Shown: positions 1-5,694 of the stretch, one piece after another | Position numbering within the stretch: position 1 is the stretch's first letter | How the letters are laid out: each line of letters begins with the position of its first letter | Assembly (NCBI GenBank): GCA_003453735.1 | Contig: DMNE01000033.1 | Span: 1 to 6,067, forward strand | Direction: 5' to 3' | DNA from: Nitrospiraceae bacterium | GTDB lineage: Bacteria; Nitrospirota; Thermodesulfovibrionia; Thermodesulfovibrionales; UBA9159 | DNA length: 6,067 nucleotides | Program-made: the position numbers and the translations under genes | The notes under the pieces: generated by a model | What the model was told of the DNA's origin: nothing | Seen by the model: only the letters and a program-made list of their open reading frames with translations | The model's database searches: none

Positions 1-77
1 TAATCCCCCCGCCCAAAGGGGAGCAGGTTAAGCCGCCAGAGAAAAAGCCTGAGGGTCCTCAGAAAGGAGAGGAATAA
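1..77 (+). CDS. C-terminal tail of an unidentified plus-strand protein (partial)
   Basis: The third forward frame is open from the window edge to a TAA at 75-77. It encodes about 24 residues dominated by Pro, Lys, Glu and Gly, beginning IPPPKGEQVKPP and ending GPQKGEE. This repetitive PPxK/PEKKPEG composition is typical of the disordered hydrophilic C-terminus of a secreted or membrane-anchored protein and would be unusual in random intergenic DNA. The gene would converge on the minus-strand block. The family cannot be named from a tail. The opposite strand also has a short hydrophobic reading here (starting near 113 and ending near 30), but antisense Lys/Glu codons naturally read as Phe/Leu/Ser, so I prefer the plus-strand reading. 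Confidence 0.5.
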   Translation, partial: IPPPKGEQVKPPEKKPEGPQKGEE

Positions 78-380
78 TAGAAAACGAAAGAACAAGCAAT
101 ATTGAAAGACGCATGCCATTAATTCCATTTTGTTCCAATGTGGTTAGGCTCGGTTCTGCATGTTTCAGCAGCGGACTAGGCCTCGTCCATATGCCCTTCA
201 GCACTTGGGCTGAGAAAGCAAGCGAGAAGGGCCTTTTCGTCTTTACTGAGTACTTGATTCTGTTTACTCAAACATTGAGACAGCAGTTCAAGGGAGAACC
301 TTTAGGAGTTTGGCAGATCTCGTAATGACAAGGCTTTAGCTGGTTTTGAGGCGTAAGACCCCACCGGTGTTTACTCAGAG
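78..380. other. Convergent intergenic region, no supported gene
   Basis: These 303 bp lie between the putative plus-strand stop at 77 and the minus-strand stop of dgkA-PAP2 at 381. A 70-codon forward ORF at 113-325 has no ribosome binding site that I can see, no recognisable motif and an odd Cys/Phe/Trp-rich composition, so I do not call it. I looked for tRNA arms and T-loop sequences and saw none. The region holds one imperfect hairpin (193-232), a 9-bp direct repeat gtttactca (262-270 and 369-377) and an 8-bp palindrome caccggtg (362-369). No strong GC-rich hairpin plus T-tract follows the dgkA stop on the minus strand. Confidence 0.5.
193..244 (+). terminator. Weak candidate terminator hairpin for the plus-strand gene
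   Basis: GCCCTTC (193-199) and GAAGGGC (226-232) form a perfect 7-bp inverted repeat with a 26-nt loop. On the plus strand it is followed by cTTTTcgTCTTT (233-244), a broken T-tract. The loop is long for an intrinsic terminator and the hairpin lies about 115 nt after the plus-strand stop, so the call is tentative. Read on the minus strand the hairpin has no T-tract, so it is not a good terminator for the seven-gene block. Confidence 0.2.
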
Positions 381-1079
381 CTAGAGAAAGATCTCGAAAA
401 GGAGGAAAGTCACGAACATGCCGAGGAGGCCGCCAAGAATGACCTCTGTTGTGGTATGTATTCCCGAGGTCACCCTGTTTCTCGCAACAGCTGCAGCAAG
501 GACAAATGTGATTGCCGACACAATGATACTTCCAGCCAAATAGGTAATCGCCACCCATGCTGAAAAGGCAAGAGCCGCGTGGCCGCTCGGCATCCCACCC
601 CACAAGGGAGTTCCTTTGCCTAGATACGCCTTCGCTATCACGACAAGGATAAGCACAAGGATGAAGGCTGCCATACTAATCTCTTCACCGGTGTGCTTTG
701 CCACGTGAAACCCTTCGTGGAAGGATCTGAAAAGAGGGGGGAAAAGGATCACATACCCTATAACGGCGGCGCCGAAGGCAGTTATGAGAACAGCTCCAGC
801 CGCCACATCCTTTGCAATCCGCGCCTTTTCGTTCTGTTCGGGAGACAACAGGTCAACCACGGCTTCAATTGCGGTGTTAAAGAGTTCGGCGAGTAATACC
901 GTAATGGCAACGAGTGCGATGAGAAGGAATTCGGTTCTCGAAATCCCCAGCATGTAACTCACGATCAAGACTAATGCAATGGAATAGAAATGATACCGAA
1001 TATGCCTCTCGGTCTTTGCTGCGTAGAGTATTCCCTCTATGGCGAAATTGGCGCTCTTAATCCACTGCCTGACAGGCAT
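381..1079 (-). CDS. Fused DgkA-type lipid kinase and PAP2 phosphatase
   Basis: This 232-residue membrane protein joins two enzymes. Residues 5-115 are a prokaryotic DgkA-family kinase: KTERHIR (22-28), then AELFNTAIEAVVDLLSP (64-80) carrying E65, N68, E72 and D76, then IAKDVAAGAV (88-97). Residues 133-232 are a PAP2 domain: GGMPSGHAALAF (161-172) is the PSGH motif, and R202-x5-H208-x3-E212 matches motif 3 with Glu in place of the usual Asp. About six or seven membrane segments are visible. DgkA enzymes of this soluble-flank type in Gram-positives phosphorylate undecaprenol, and PAP2 enzymes can dephosphorylate undecaprenyl diphosphate, so the fusion may supply undecaprenyl phosphate by both routes (inference); diacylglycerol/phosphatidate is the alternative substrate pair. 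The ATG start has GAGAAGGA 8 nt upstream (1088-1095). It overlaps the ybeY end by 23 nt, ends in TAG, and is the last gene of the block. Confidence 0.9.
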   Translation of the reverse strand: MPVRQWIKSANFAIEGILYAAKTERHIRYHFYSIALVLIVSYMLGISRTEFLLIALVAITVLLAELFNTAIEAVVDLLSPEQNEKARIAKDVAAGAVLITAFGAAVIGYVILFPPLFRSFHEGFHVAKHTGEEISMAAFILVLILVVIAKAYLGKGTPLWGGMPSGHAALAFSAWVAITYLAGSIIVSAITFVLAAAVARNRVTSGIHTTTEVILGGLLGMFVTFLLFEIFL

Positions 1080-1503
1080 CCCGGAGTTCCTTCTCCCTCT
1101 TCTTCATTTTTTGCCTCTGATAGGTATTTCTTTCATGGTCATAGCCCATGAGGTGGAGAAACCCGTGAACAAGGAGACGGCGCACCTCTTCCCGAAATGT
1201 ATTGCCATACCTGAATGCCTGCCTCTTTGCAGCGGTAAGATTTATGACAATATCGCCGAGCAGGATCTCACCTTGATCAGGGATTTCTTTCATTTTGGCA
1301 TATAGCGGGAAAGAAAGAACATCGGTCGTCATGTCCATGCTTCGATAACGGTGGTTGAGTTCTTTCATCCGCCTGTCGTCAACAAGCAGAATTCCGAGTT
1401 CGGCCCTTTGAAGCTTATATGATCTGAGAAGTTCCCGTGAGTCCTTCTTGAGTTGCTGAATGTCTATTCTTGTACGTTTTTGATAATTCCTTATCACTAC
1501 CAT
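1057..1503 (-). CDS. ybeY: Endoribonuclease YbeY (rRNA maturation factor)
   Basis: YbeY is a zinc-dependent single-strand endoribonuclease needed for 16S rRNA 3' processing and ribosome quality control. This copy is 148 residues, the usual family length. The family signature HGFLHLMGYDH supplies the metal-binding H113, H117 and H123, and the upstream block MTTDVLSFPLY (about 58-68) and GEILLGDIVIN (about 78-88) are conserved YbeY segments. The reading frame is open further upstream to an ATG at 1608, but the family N-terminus (two or three hydrophobic residues, then IRNxQ) matches MVVIRNYQKR, which puts the start at the ATG at 1501-1503; a GTG at 1495-1497 is also possible. No clear Shine-Dalgarno is visible before it, and it begins 89 nt inside the upstream HD gene, so translation is probably coupled. 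Its placement after phoH and a 7TM-HD gene is a common arrangement. Confidence 0.93.
   Translation of the reverse strand: MVVIRNYQKRTRIDIQQLKKDSRELLRSYKLQRAELGILLVDDRRMKELNHRYRSMDMTTDVLSFPLYAKMKEIPDQGEILLGDIVINLTAAKRQAFRYGNTFREEVRRLLVHGFLHLMGYDHERNTYQRQKMKKREKELRDACQAVD
1088..1095 (-). promoter_or_regulatory. Ribosome binding site of dgkA-PAP2
   Basis: On the minus strand GAGAAGGA is centred in the last codons of ybeY and ends 8 nt before the ATG at 1077-1079. It is one of the few good Shine-Dalgarno sequences in the block and supports this start. Confidence 0.6.
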
Positions 1504-3067
1504 CAAGAGTATGTGCGGTAAGGTGCGCTTCCCCCCTCGGCCCCCTTTCAATATCTTTAGCAGCATTCCTTTTCGATTCATCGCTGAAATTAAAACCGGG
1601 ATAGTCAATCCTTTTATGGAGAATCCCCGTGAGTATATAGGAAAAATACTTCTTTATTTCAGATATGTCCTTCAGGGTCAGTTCACATTCATCAAGTTGG
1701 CCCTCAAGGAAGATGTGGTTTATGATCTTGTCCACCAAAGCGGCGATCCGTGCAGGAGTGGGGTCTGAAAGAACACGTGACGACGCCTCCACGGCATCCG
1801 CCATCATAACAAGGGCGGCAACCCTGGTCTGTGGCTTTGGGCCGGAATATCGATAATCATCTTCGAAAGGCTCGTAAACGGATTCCAGCCGACTCTGATC
1901 ACGGGGGCTTTTTATATCGGTCTTGAGACCCTCAAATTGTTCCCTTGCCTTCTGGTAAAAATAGCTTATCAGGGAGTTGCCATGATGCTGCTGAATGATT
2001 TCGATGATTAACTGCGGCAGCTTCGCTTGACGGGCAAGTTCAACACCCTCCTTGACATGGGAAACGATTGCCATGGAGCTTAAGTGCGGGGTAAGTTTCT
2101 CATGCTTGCTCGCTCTGCCGCTCTGATTCTCAACGAAATACTCAGGCATCTTTAACTTTCCGATATCATGATAGTATGCACTCACCCTTGCCAACAGGGG
2201 ATTCACTCCGACAGCTTCCGCAGCAGACTCCACGAGATTCCCGACAATAACACTGTGATGATATGTGCCGGGCGCTGCTATCAAGAGGTTCTTCATGAGG
2301 GGCTGATTCAAATCCAGGAGTTCAAGAAGGCTTATATCCGTTGTGATATGGAAGATATGCTCGAAAACCGGGAGGAGCACTGAAACAACAGCGGTAATGC
2401 TGATTGCGGTTGAAAGGGAAAAAACTGTAGTCGATATAGTTTTTGCTGTTAGCAGTTCCCCCTGGAATAGAAGGAGGATTATCGCGGTAATCGTATTTGC
2501 TATGCCAGTATAAAAACCGCCCCTGAGGAGCACTGAGCGTTTTTTGCACCTGATAACGCTGAACGCCGCTGTCAGGCTCCCCACAAAAGCATAGACCGGA
2601 TAAACTGTGTCGTGCAGCCAAAGCCCGGAGAGAAGGCTGACGATAAAAGAGAAAAATATGGCTGTATGGAAATCAAACAGAAGCGCGACAAGCATCGCCC
2701 CCGCCGGAATCGGCATGCCGAATACCGCCCCCTCTAAGGAGAGAGAACCAACGCCCTTGGAAAGGTTGAGCAGGAAATAGTGAAAGATTCTTCCCATGGC
2801 AACCGTACCAACGATCATTACCCCCAGGAGAATCAGCATACTCTCTTTCTTCATGTACTGGGGTTTATATCGAATGATATCTCGGTAAAGGATCACGAGG
2901 AGAAGACAAGCTACAAGGAATCCCCCAATGAACGGTTCCAGCCCGAACTTGCTCTGAACGATAGCAGCAGAAAGCAGGGCAAAGACAACAAGGATCCCGT
3001 ATTTCCTGTTATCGGCTAAGTCATTGTGCTTTGACGTTATCGGTACTCCGTTTTTCATACCTTTCAT
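1415..3067 (-). CDS. 7TM-HD family phosphohydrolase (PgpH/YqfF-like), lacking the extracellular domain
   Basis: This 550-residue protein belongs to the PgpH/YqfF family, whose characterised members hydrolyse cyclic di-AMP to pApA. Residues 22-238 hold seven or eight hydrophobic helices (roughly 23-39, 43-63, 76-100, 118-150, 157-172, 184-202 and 210-238). The cytoplasmic HD domain follows: TYHHS (269-272), the HD pair in YYHDIGKLK (H300, D301), SHVKEG (H337), IIQQHHGNS (H361, H362), the family hallmark DDYRYSGPKPQ (403-413) and MMADAVEAS (D424). All expected metal ligands are present, so it is probably active. The family's large N-terminal extracellular domain is absent: only about 22 residues precede the first helix, and a TGA at 3074-3076 blocks any extension. 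The ATG at 3065-3067 has only GAAGG at short spacing; the ATG at 3056-3058 is an alternative. The last 50 residues are a hydrophilic tail partly overprinted on ybeY. The start overlaps phoH by 47 nt. Confidence 0.93.
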   Translation of the reverse strand: MKGMKNGVPITSKHNDLADNRKYGILVVFALLSAAIVQSKFGLEPFIGGFLVACLLLVILYRDIIRYKPQYMKKESMLILLGVMIVGTVAMGRIFHYFLLNLSKGVGSLSLEGAVFGMPIPAGAMLVALLFDFHTAIFFSFIVSLLSGLWLHDTVYPVYAFVGSLTAAFSVIRCKKRSVLLRGGFYTGIANTITAIILLLFQGELLTAKTISTTVFSLSTAISITAVVSVLLPVFEHIFHITTDISLLELLDLNQPLMKNLLIAAPGTYHHSVIVGNLVESAAEAVGVNPLLARVSAYYHDIGKLKMPEYFVENQSGRASKHEKLTPHLSSMAIVSHVKEGVELARQAKLPQLIIEIIQQHHGNSLISYFYQKAREQFEGLKTDIKSPRDQSRLESVYEPFEDDYRYSGPKPQTRVAALVMMADAVEASSRVLSDPTPARIAALVDKIINHIFLEGQLDECELTLKDISEIKKYFSYILTGILHKRIDYPGFNFSDESKRNAAKDIERGPRGEAHLTAHTLDGSDKELSKTYKNRHSATQEGLTGTSQII

Positions 3068-4001
3068 ATGCCTTCACGATTTCCTGAACAAGTTTATGTC
3101 TCACAACATCCAATTCCGAGAAATAGACGAACTGTATCCCATCTACCCCTCTCAGGATGTGCTCTACCTCTATAAGGCCGGAGATCTTCCCCTGAGGCAA
3201 GTCTATTTGGGTTTTGTCTCCAGTAATCACCGTCTTGGAATTGAAACCGAGCCGCGTAAGATACATCTTCATTTGTTCTGATGTCGTGTTCTGCGCCTCA
3301 TCGAGGATGATAAAGGACTCATTGAGGGTTCTTCCCCTCATGAACGCCAAAGGGGCTATCTCAATAACCCCCCTCTCGATCAGCTTCCCAGCCTTTTCTG
3401 CATCAAGCATATCGAAGAGGGCATCGTAAAGGGGCCGTAAATACGGGTTAACCTTCTCATATATATCACCTGGGAGAAACCCCAGCTTCTCGCCCGCCTC
3501 TACCGCCGGCCGGGCCAGTACAATCCTGCTGACCTCTTTTTTGAGGAAGGCGCTAATCGCCATTGCCATGGCGAGGTATGTCTTTCCTGTTCCGGCAGGG
3601 CCTATGCCAATGACGATATCATTGTTCTTTATAGCCTCGATATACTGCTTCTGCACCTCGGTCTTCGGGATGATAAACCTCTTTTTTGAAGAGACAGGGA
3701 TATTGTTCATCAGCAGGTCTTTCAGGGATACCTCCACGCCCGAGGAGATAGATCGCACAGCAAACACGATATCCTCTGGTTTCAATTCGTACCCCCCTGC
3801 ACGCAATGAGCGTAACTCATTGATCAGGTCCTCAGCTTTGCGAGCCTGGACATCTTCGCCCTGTATGAAAATCCTGTTGCCCCTCGTGCTAATGGTCACG
3901 CCGAGAGATTCCTCGATAAGCTTAAGATTTTTATTGAAACCGCTGTAGAGGAAGGAAAGTTCCTTTTCGGGATCGAGCTCTATCTGTGACGTAACCGTAA
4001 T
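3021..4001 (-). CDS. phoH: PhoH family P-loop ATPase (YbeZ-like), start codon non-canonical
   Basis: This is a PhoH/YbeZ nucleotide-binding protein, thought to act in RNA metabolism alongside YbeY. Numbered from 4001 it has 326 residues, matching the family. Walker A is GPAGTGKT (134-141), Walker B is FIILDEAQN (230-238, D234 and E235), ARPAVEAGEKLGFLPGD (163-179) is the conserved block between them, and SELDVVRHKLVQEIVKAYE near the end is the C-terminal signature. The first ordinary start codon is a GTG at 3897-3899, but the frame upstream encodes FLYSGFNKNLKLIEESLGV (ending at that Val), the expected conserved N-terminus of the family, and the GTG has no Shine-Dalgarno. AAGGAG lies at 4004-4009, directly after the SPOR gene stop. 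In-frame codons after it are ATT (3999-4001), ACG and GTT, none of them ATG, GTG or TTG. I place the start at ATT; ACG at 3996-3998 has better spacing. The minimum supported CDS is 3021-3899. Confidence 0.92.
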   Translation of the reverse strand: MTVTSQIELDPEKELSFLYSGFNKNLKLIEESLGVTISTRGNRIFIQGEDVQARKAEDLINELRSLRAGGYELKPEDIVFAVRSISSGVEVSLKDLLMNNIPVSSKKRFIIPKTEVQKQYIEAIKNNDIVIGIGPAGTGKTYLAMAMAISAFLKKEVSRIVLARPAVEAGEKLGFLPGDIYEKVNPYLRPLYDALFDMLDAEKAGKLIERGVIEIAPLAFMRGRTLNESFIILDEAQNTTSEQMKMYLTRLGFNSKTVITGDKTQIDLPQGKISGLIEVEHILRGVDGIQFVYFSELDVVRHKLVQEIVKAYERYEKRSTDNVKAQ

Positions 4002-4003
4002 GA

Positions 4004-4009
4004 CTCCTT
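4004..4009 (-). promoter_or_regulatory. Ribosome binding site upstream of phoH
   Basis: AAGGAG follows immediately on the TAA stop (4010-4012) of the SPOR gene. It shows that ribosomes start phoH close to 4000 and not at the GTG about 105 nt further on. Spacing is 2 nt to ATT (3999-4001), 5 nt to ACG (3996-3998) and 8 nt to GTT (3993-3995). Confidence 0.6.
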
Positions 4010-4672
4010 TTAGTTCTTCCTGGCGACAAAGGCTTTCAGCTGTTCCGTCTTCTTCAGTTTCAAGGCAACCACTTCCGCTTCTTTCTTCTGAGCGAATTCT
4101 CCCACCGTGACCTTGAACAGTGTCGTACCCTTAGAAGAAACCTTCAGATTAAGTGCTTTATAGCCATTGTCTTCAAGCTTAGCTTTAAGTGCATCTGCTT
4201 CTCTCTGGCTCTTGAACGCTCCTACCTGCACAGTATAGAGCACTGCAACATCTTGCGTTTTCTGGTCATGTGTTGCTTCTGCGGGGGCTTTTTTCTCATT
4301 GTTCTGGGCAGTTGGGGATTGTGTATTTGTCACCATTTTGGACTCTGTGACAGTCCGTTTCGGTTCTTGAACCGGTATCGCACTTCTCGAGCCCGTCGAA
4401 TCTTCTGCCTTCTTGACTGTCTGTTCGGGGGATGGCAGTGTGGAAGGCGCGATTTCTGAGGGTTTTATTTTCCCGATTTCGCCCGGGGCCTCAGCACCGG
4501 ACGGTTTCTGAACGACTGGCTGAACTGCTGACTGCATTGTCTGTGAAGGGAGGGAATTCTTTCCAACGAAATAGCCGAGAGAAAAGCTCCCCGCTGCAAC
4601 TATAACGGTAATGATCATGAGAACCAATTTGCCGGAAAGTCTTCTCGTGGTTTTCGGTAAGCCCTCCATCAT
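4010..4672 (-). CDS. SPOR-domain membrane-anchored protein
   Basis: The 220-residue product has a short basic cytoplasmic N-terminus (KTTRRLSGK), one membrane helix at about 15-36 (LVLMIITVIVAAG then SLGYFVG), a low-complexity Pro/Ala/Thr/Ser/Lys linker at about 40-143, and a C-terminal SPOR domain at about 144-217 that opens with LYTVQVGAFKSQREAD and includes LFKVTVGEF. This is the layout of FtsN-, DedD- and DamX-like bitopic proteins, whose SPOR domains bind peptidoglycan glycan strands stripped of stem peptides, typically at the division septum. It cannot be assigned to one of these by sequence. The start ATG overlaps the queA stop as ATGA (4 nt); a second ATG follows directly. No clear Shine-Dalgarno precedes it, which fits translational coupling to queA. 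Lying one gene after a SpoIID/LytB-domain gene supports a cell-wall role. Confidence 0.9.
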   Translation of the reverse strand: MMEGLPKTTRRLSGKLVLMIITVIVAAGSFSLGYFVGKNSLPSQTMQSAVQPVVQKPSGAEAPGEIGKIKPSEIAPSTLPSPEQTVKKAEDSTGSRSAIPVQEPKRTVTESKMVTNTQSPTAQNNEKKAPAEATHDQKTQDVAVLYTVQVGAFKSQREADALKAKLEDNGYKALNLKVSSKGTTLFKVTVGEFAQKKEAEVVALKLKKTEQLKAFVARKN

Positions 4673-5694
4673 AAAATTAGCATAGCATCTCCATAACTGA
4701 AAAATCTATACCCTTCAGACACAGCGTCGCGGTATGCCCCTAACAGCTTTTCCGTGCCGCAGAAGGCAGAAGTGAGCATGAAGGGAGTAGATCTGGGAAG
4801 ATGAAAATTGGTTACCAATGAGTCCAGAACCCTGAACCGATAGCCGGGGTATATGAAAATGTCCGTTGTCCCTCGCAGAGAGCCGTTCCGCGACACGTCA
4901 GAAACCGTCTGCCGCCACCTTCCGCTCATGAAGCCCTCTATAGCCCTTGTCGCAGTCGTTCCAACCGCTATAACCCTTTTTCCCGCTTGTTTCACTCTTT
5001 TCACCGTTTCGATGACGTCCCTTCGGATCTCAAAATGCTCTCTATCCATGACATGATCTTCCACATCCTGTGCAGTAACCGGCTTGAAGGTACCTGTGCC
5101 GATGTGCAGTGTGAGGAAACTGATCAGGACTCCTTTACTCTCAAGCGTTCCCAATAACTCCCTCGAAAAATGAAGGCCTGCGGTAGGAGCGGCAATTGAG
5201 CCTATCTCGTCAGCATAAACGGTCTGGTACCATTGCTTATCAGCATCCGAAGGCATCCTCTTGATATAGGGGGGAAGAGGCATCTCACCGACTCTCCACA
5301 GGTAATCGGAACAATCCCCTTCATCGACATCAAATCTGATGATCTTTCCAGCTCGCATTTCCCCTGAAAGTCCACCAGATATCAGGACTCTCCCTGTATA
5401 CGATCCTCTCGACAGGACTTCCCAGACATTAGGTTCCAGCTCCTTCACAAGAAGCAGTTGTATCTTTCCCCCCGTCTGTTTTGACCCGCTCAGCCTTGCC
5501 GGCAACACCTTCGTATTATTCAGAAGGAGCAGATCACCCCGAGAGAGAAATTCCGGCAGGTCGTAGAATTTTCGATGTTCAATATCCGTCGTATCTCTGT
5601 GCAGAATCAGCAACCTGCATGCATCCCTTGGAATATGAGGATCTTTCGCTATTAAAGAATCGGGGAGGTGAAAATCGAACTCAGTCACCTTCAT
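4669..5694 (-). CDS. queA: S-adenosylmethionine:tRNA ribosyltransferase-isomerase QueA
   Basis: QueA transfers and rearranges the ribosyl group of S-adenosylmethionine onto 7-aminomethyl-7-deazaguanine in tRNA, making epoxyqueuosine at the wobble position of GUN anticodons. The 341-residue protein is full length. Family blocks appear in order: FDFHLPDSLIA (6-16), LLLLNNTKVLPARLSG (55-70), GEMPLPPYIKR (136-146), YQTVYA (156-161), GSIAAPTAGLHF (165-176), LHIGTGTFKPV (196-206), GTTATRAIEG (245-254), TDIFIYPGYRF (277-287), LVTNFHLPRSTPFML (293-307) and GYRFFSYGDAMLIL at the C-terminus. The ATG at 5692-5694 gives the standard family N-terminus; it overlaps the end of the SpoIID-domain gene by 14 nt and no strong Shine-Dalgarno is visible, so coupling to the upstream gene is likely. 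Other queuosine genes are not in the window. Confidence 0.97.
   Translation of the reverse strand: MKVTEFDFHLPDSLIAKDPHIPRDACRLLILHRDTTDIEHRKFYDLPEFLSRGDLLLLNNTKVLPARLSGSKQTGGKIQLLLVKELEPNVWEVLSRGSYTGRVLISGGLSGEMRAGKIIRFDVDEGDCSDYLWRVGEMPLPPYIKRMPSDADKQWYQTVYADEIGSIAAPTAGLHFSRELLGTLESKGVLISFLTLHIGTGTFKPVTAQDVEDHVMDREHFEIRRDVIETVKRVKQAGKRVIAVGTTATRAIEGFMSGRWRQTVSDVSRNGSLRGTTDIFIYPGYRFRVLDSLVTNFHLPRSTPFMLTSAFCGTEKLLGAYRDAVSEGYRFFSYGDAMLIL

Noticed and set aside
30..113. Minus-strand reading resembling a signal peptide (MRLSILLVLSFSII...), 28 codons
   Set aside because: It stops within 28 codons and most of it is antisense to the Lys/Glu-rich plus-strand tail, which forces hydrophobic and Ser codons. 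A decayed lipoprotein start cannot be excluded but is not supported.
113..325. 70-codon forward ORF in the intergenic gap
   Set aside because: No ribosome binding site, no recognisable domain and unusual composition; length is within chance for a gap of this size.
362..369. Palindrome caccggtg as an operator or terminator
   Set aside because: Eight bases with no loop and no T-tract; such palindromes are expected by chance.
268..603. 111-codon minus-strand ORF overlapping the end of dgkA-PAP2
   Set aside because: It lies over the PAP2 motifs in a different frame and has no family features; a Cys-rich shadow reading.
1504..1608. Upstream extension of ybeY to the ATG at 1608
   Set aside because: The 35 extra residues are basic and unlike YbeY, lie within the HD gene, and the family N-terminus begins at 1503.
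2322..2621. 99-codon minus-strand ORF in another frame of the 7TM-HD gene
   Set aside because: It overlaps the membrane part of a well-supported gene in a different frame; a shadow ORF.
3541..3948. 135-codon forward ORF antisense to phoH
   Set aside because: Entirely inside the phoH coding region, whose protein is unambiguous; the antisense product matches nothing I recognise.
5044..5055. MDRE in QueA where many homologues have MHxE
   Set aside because: I recall variation at this position among homologues, and every other QueA block is intact, so it is no evidence of inactivation.
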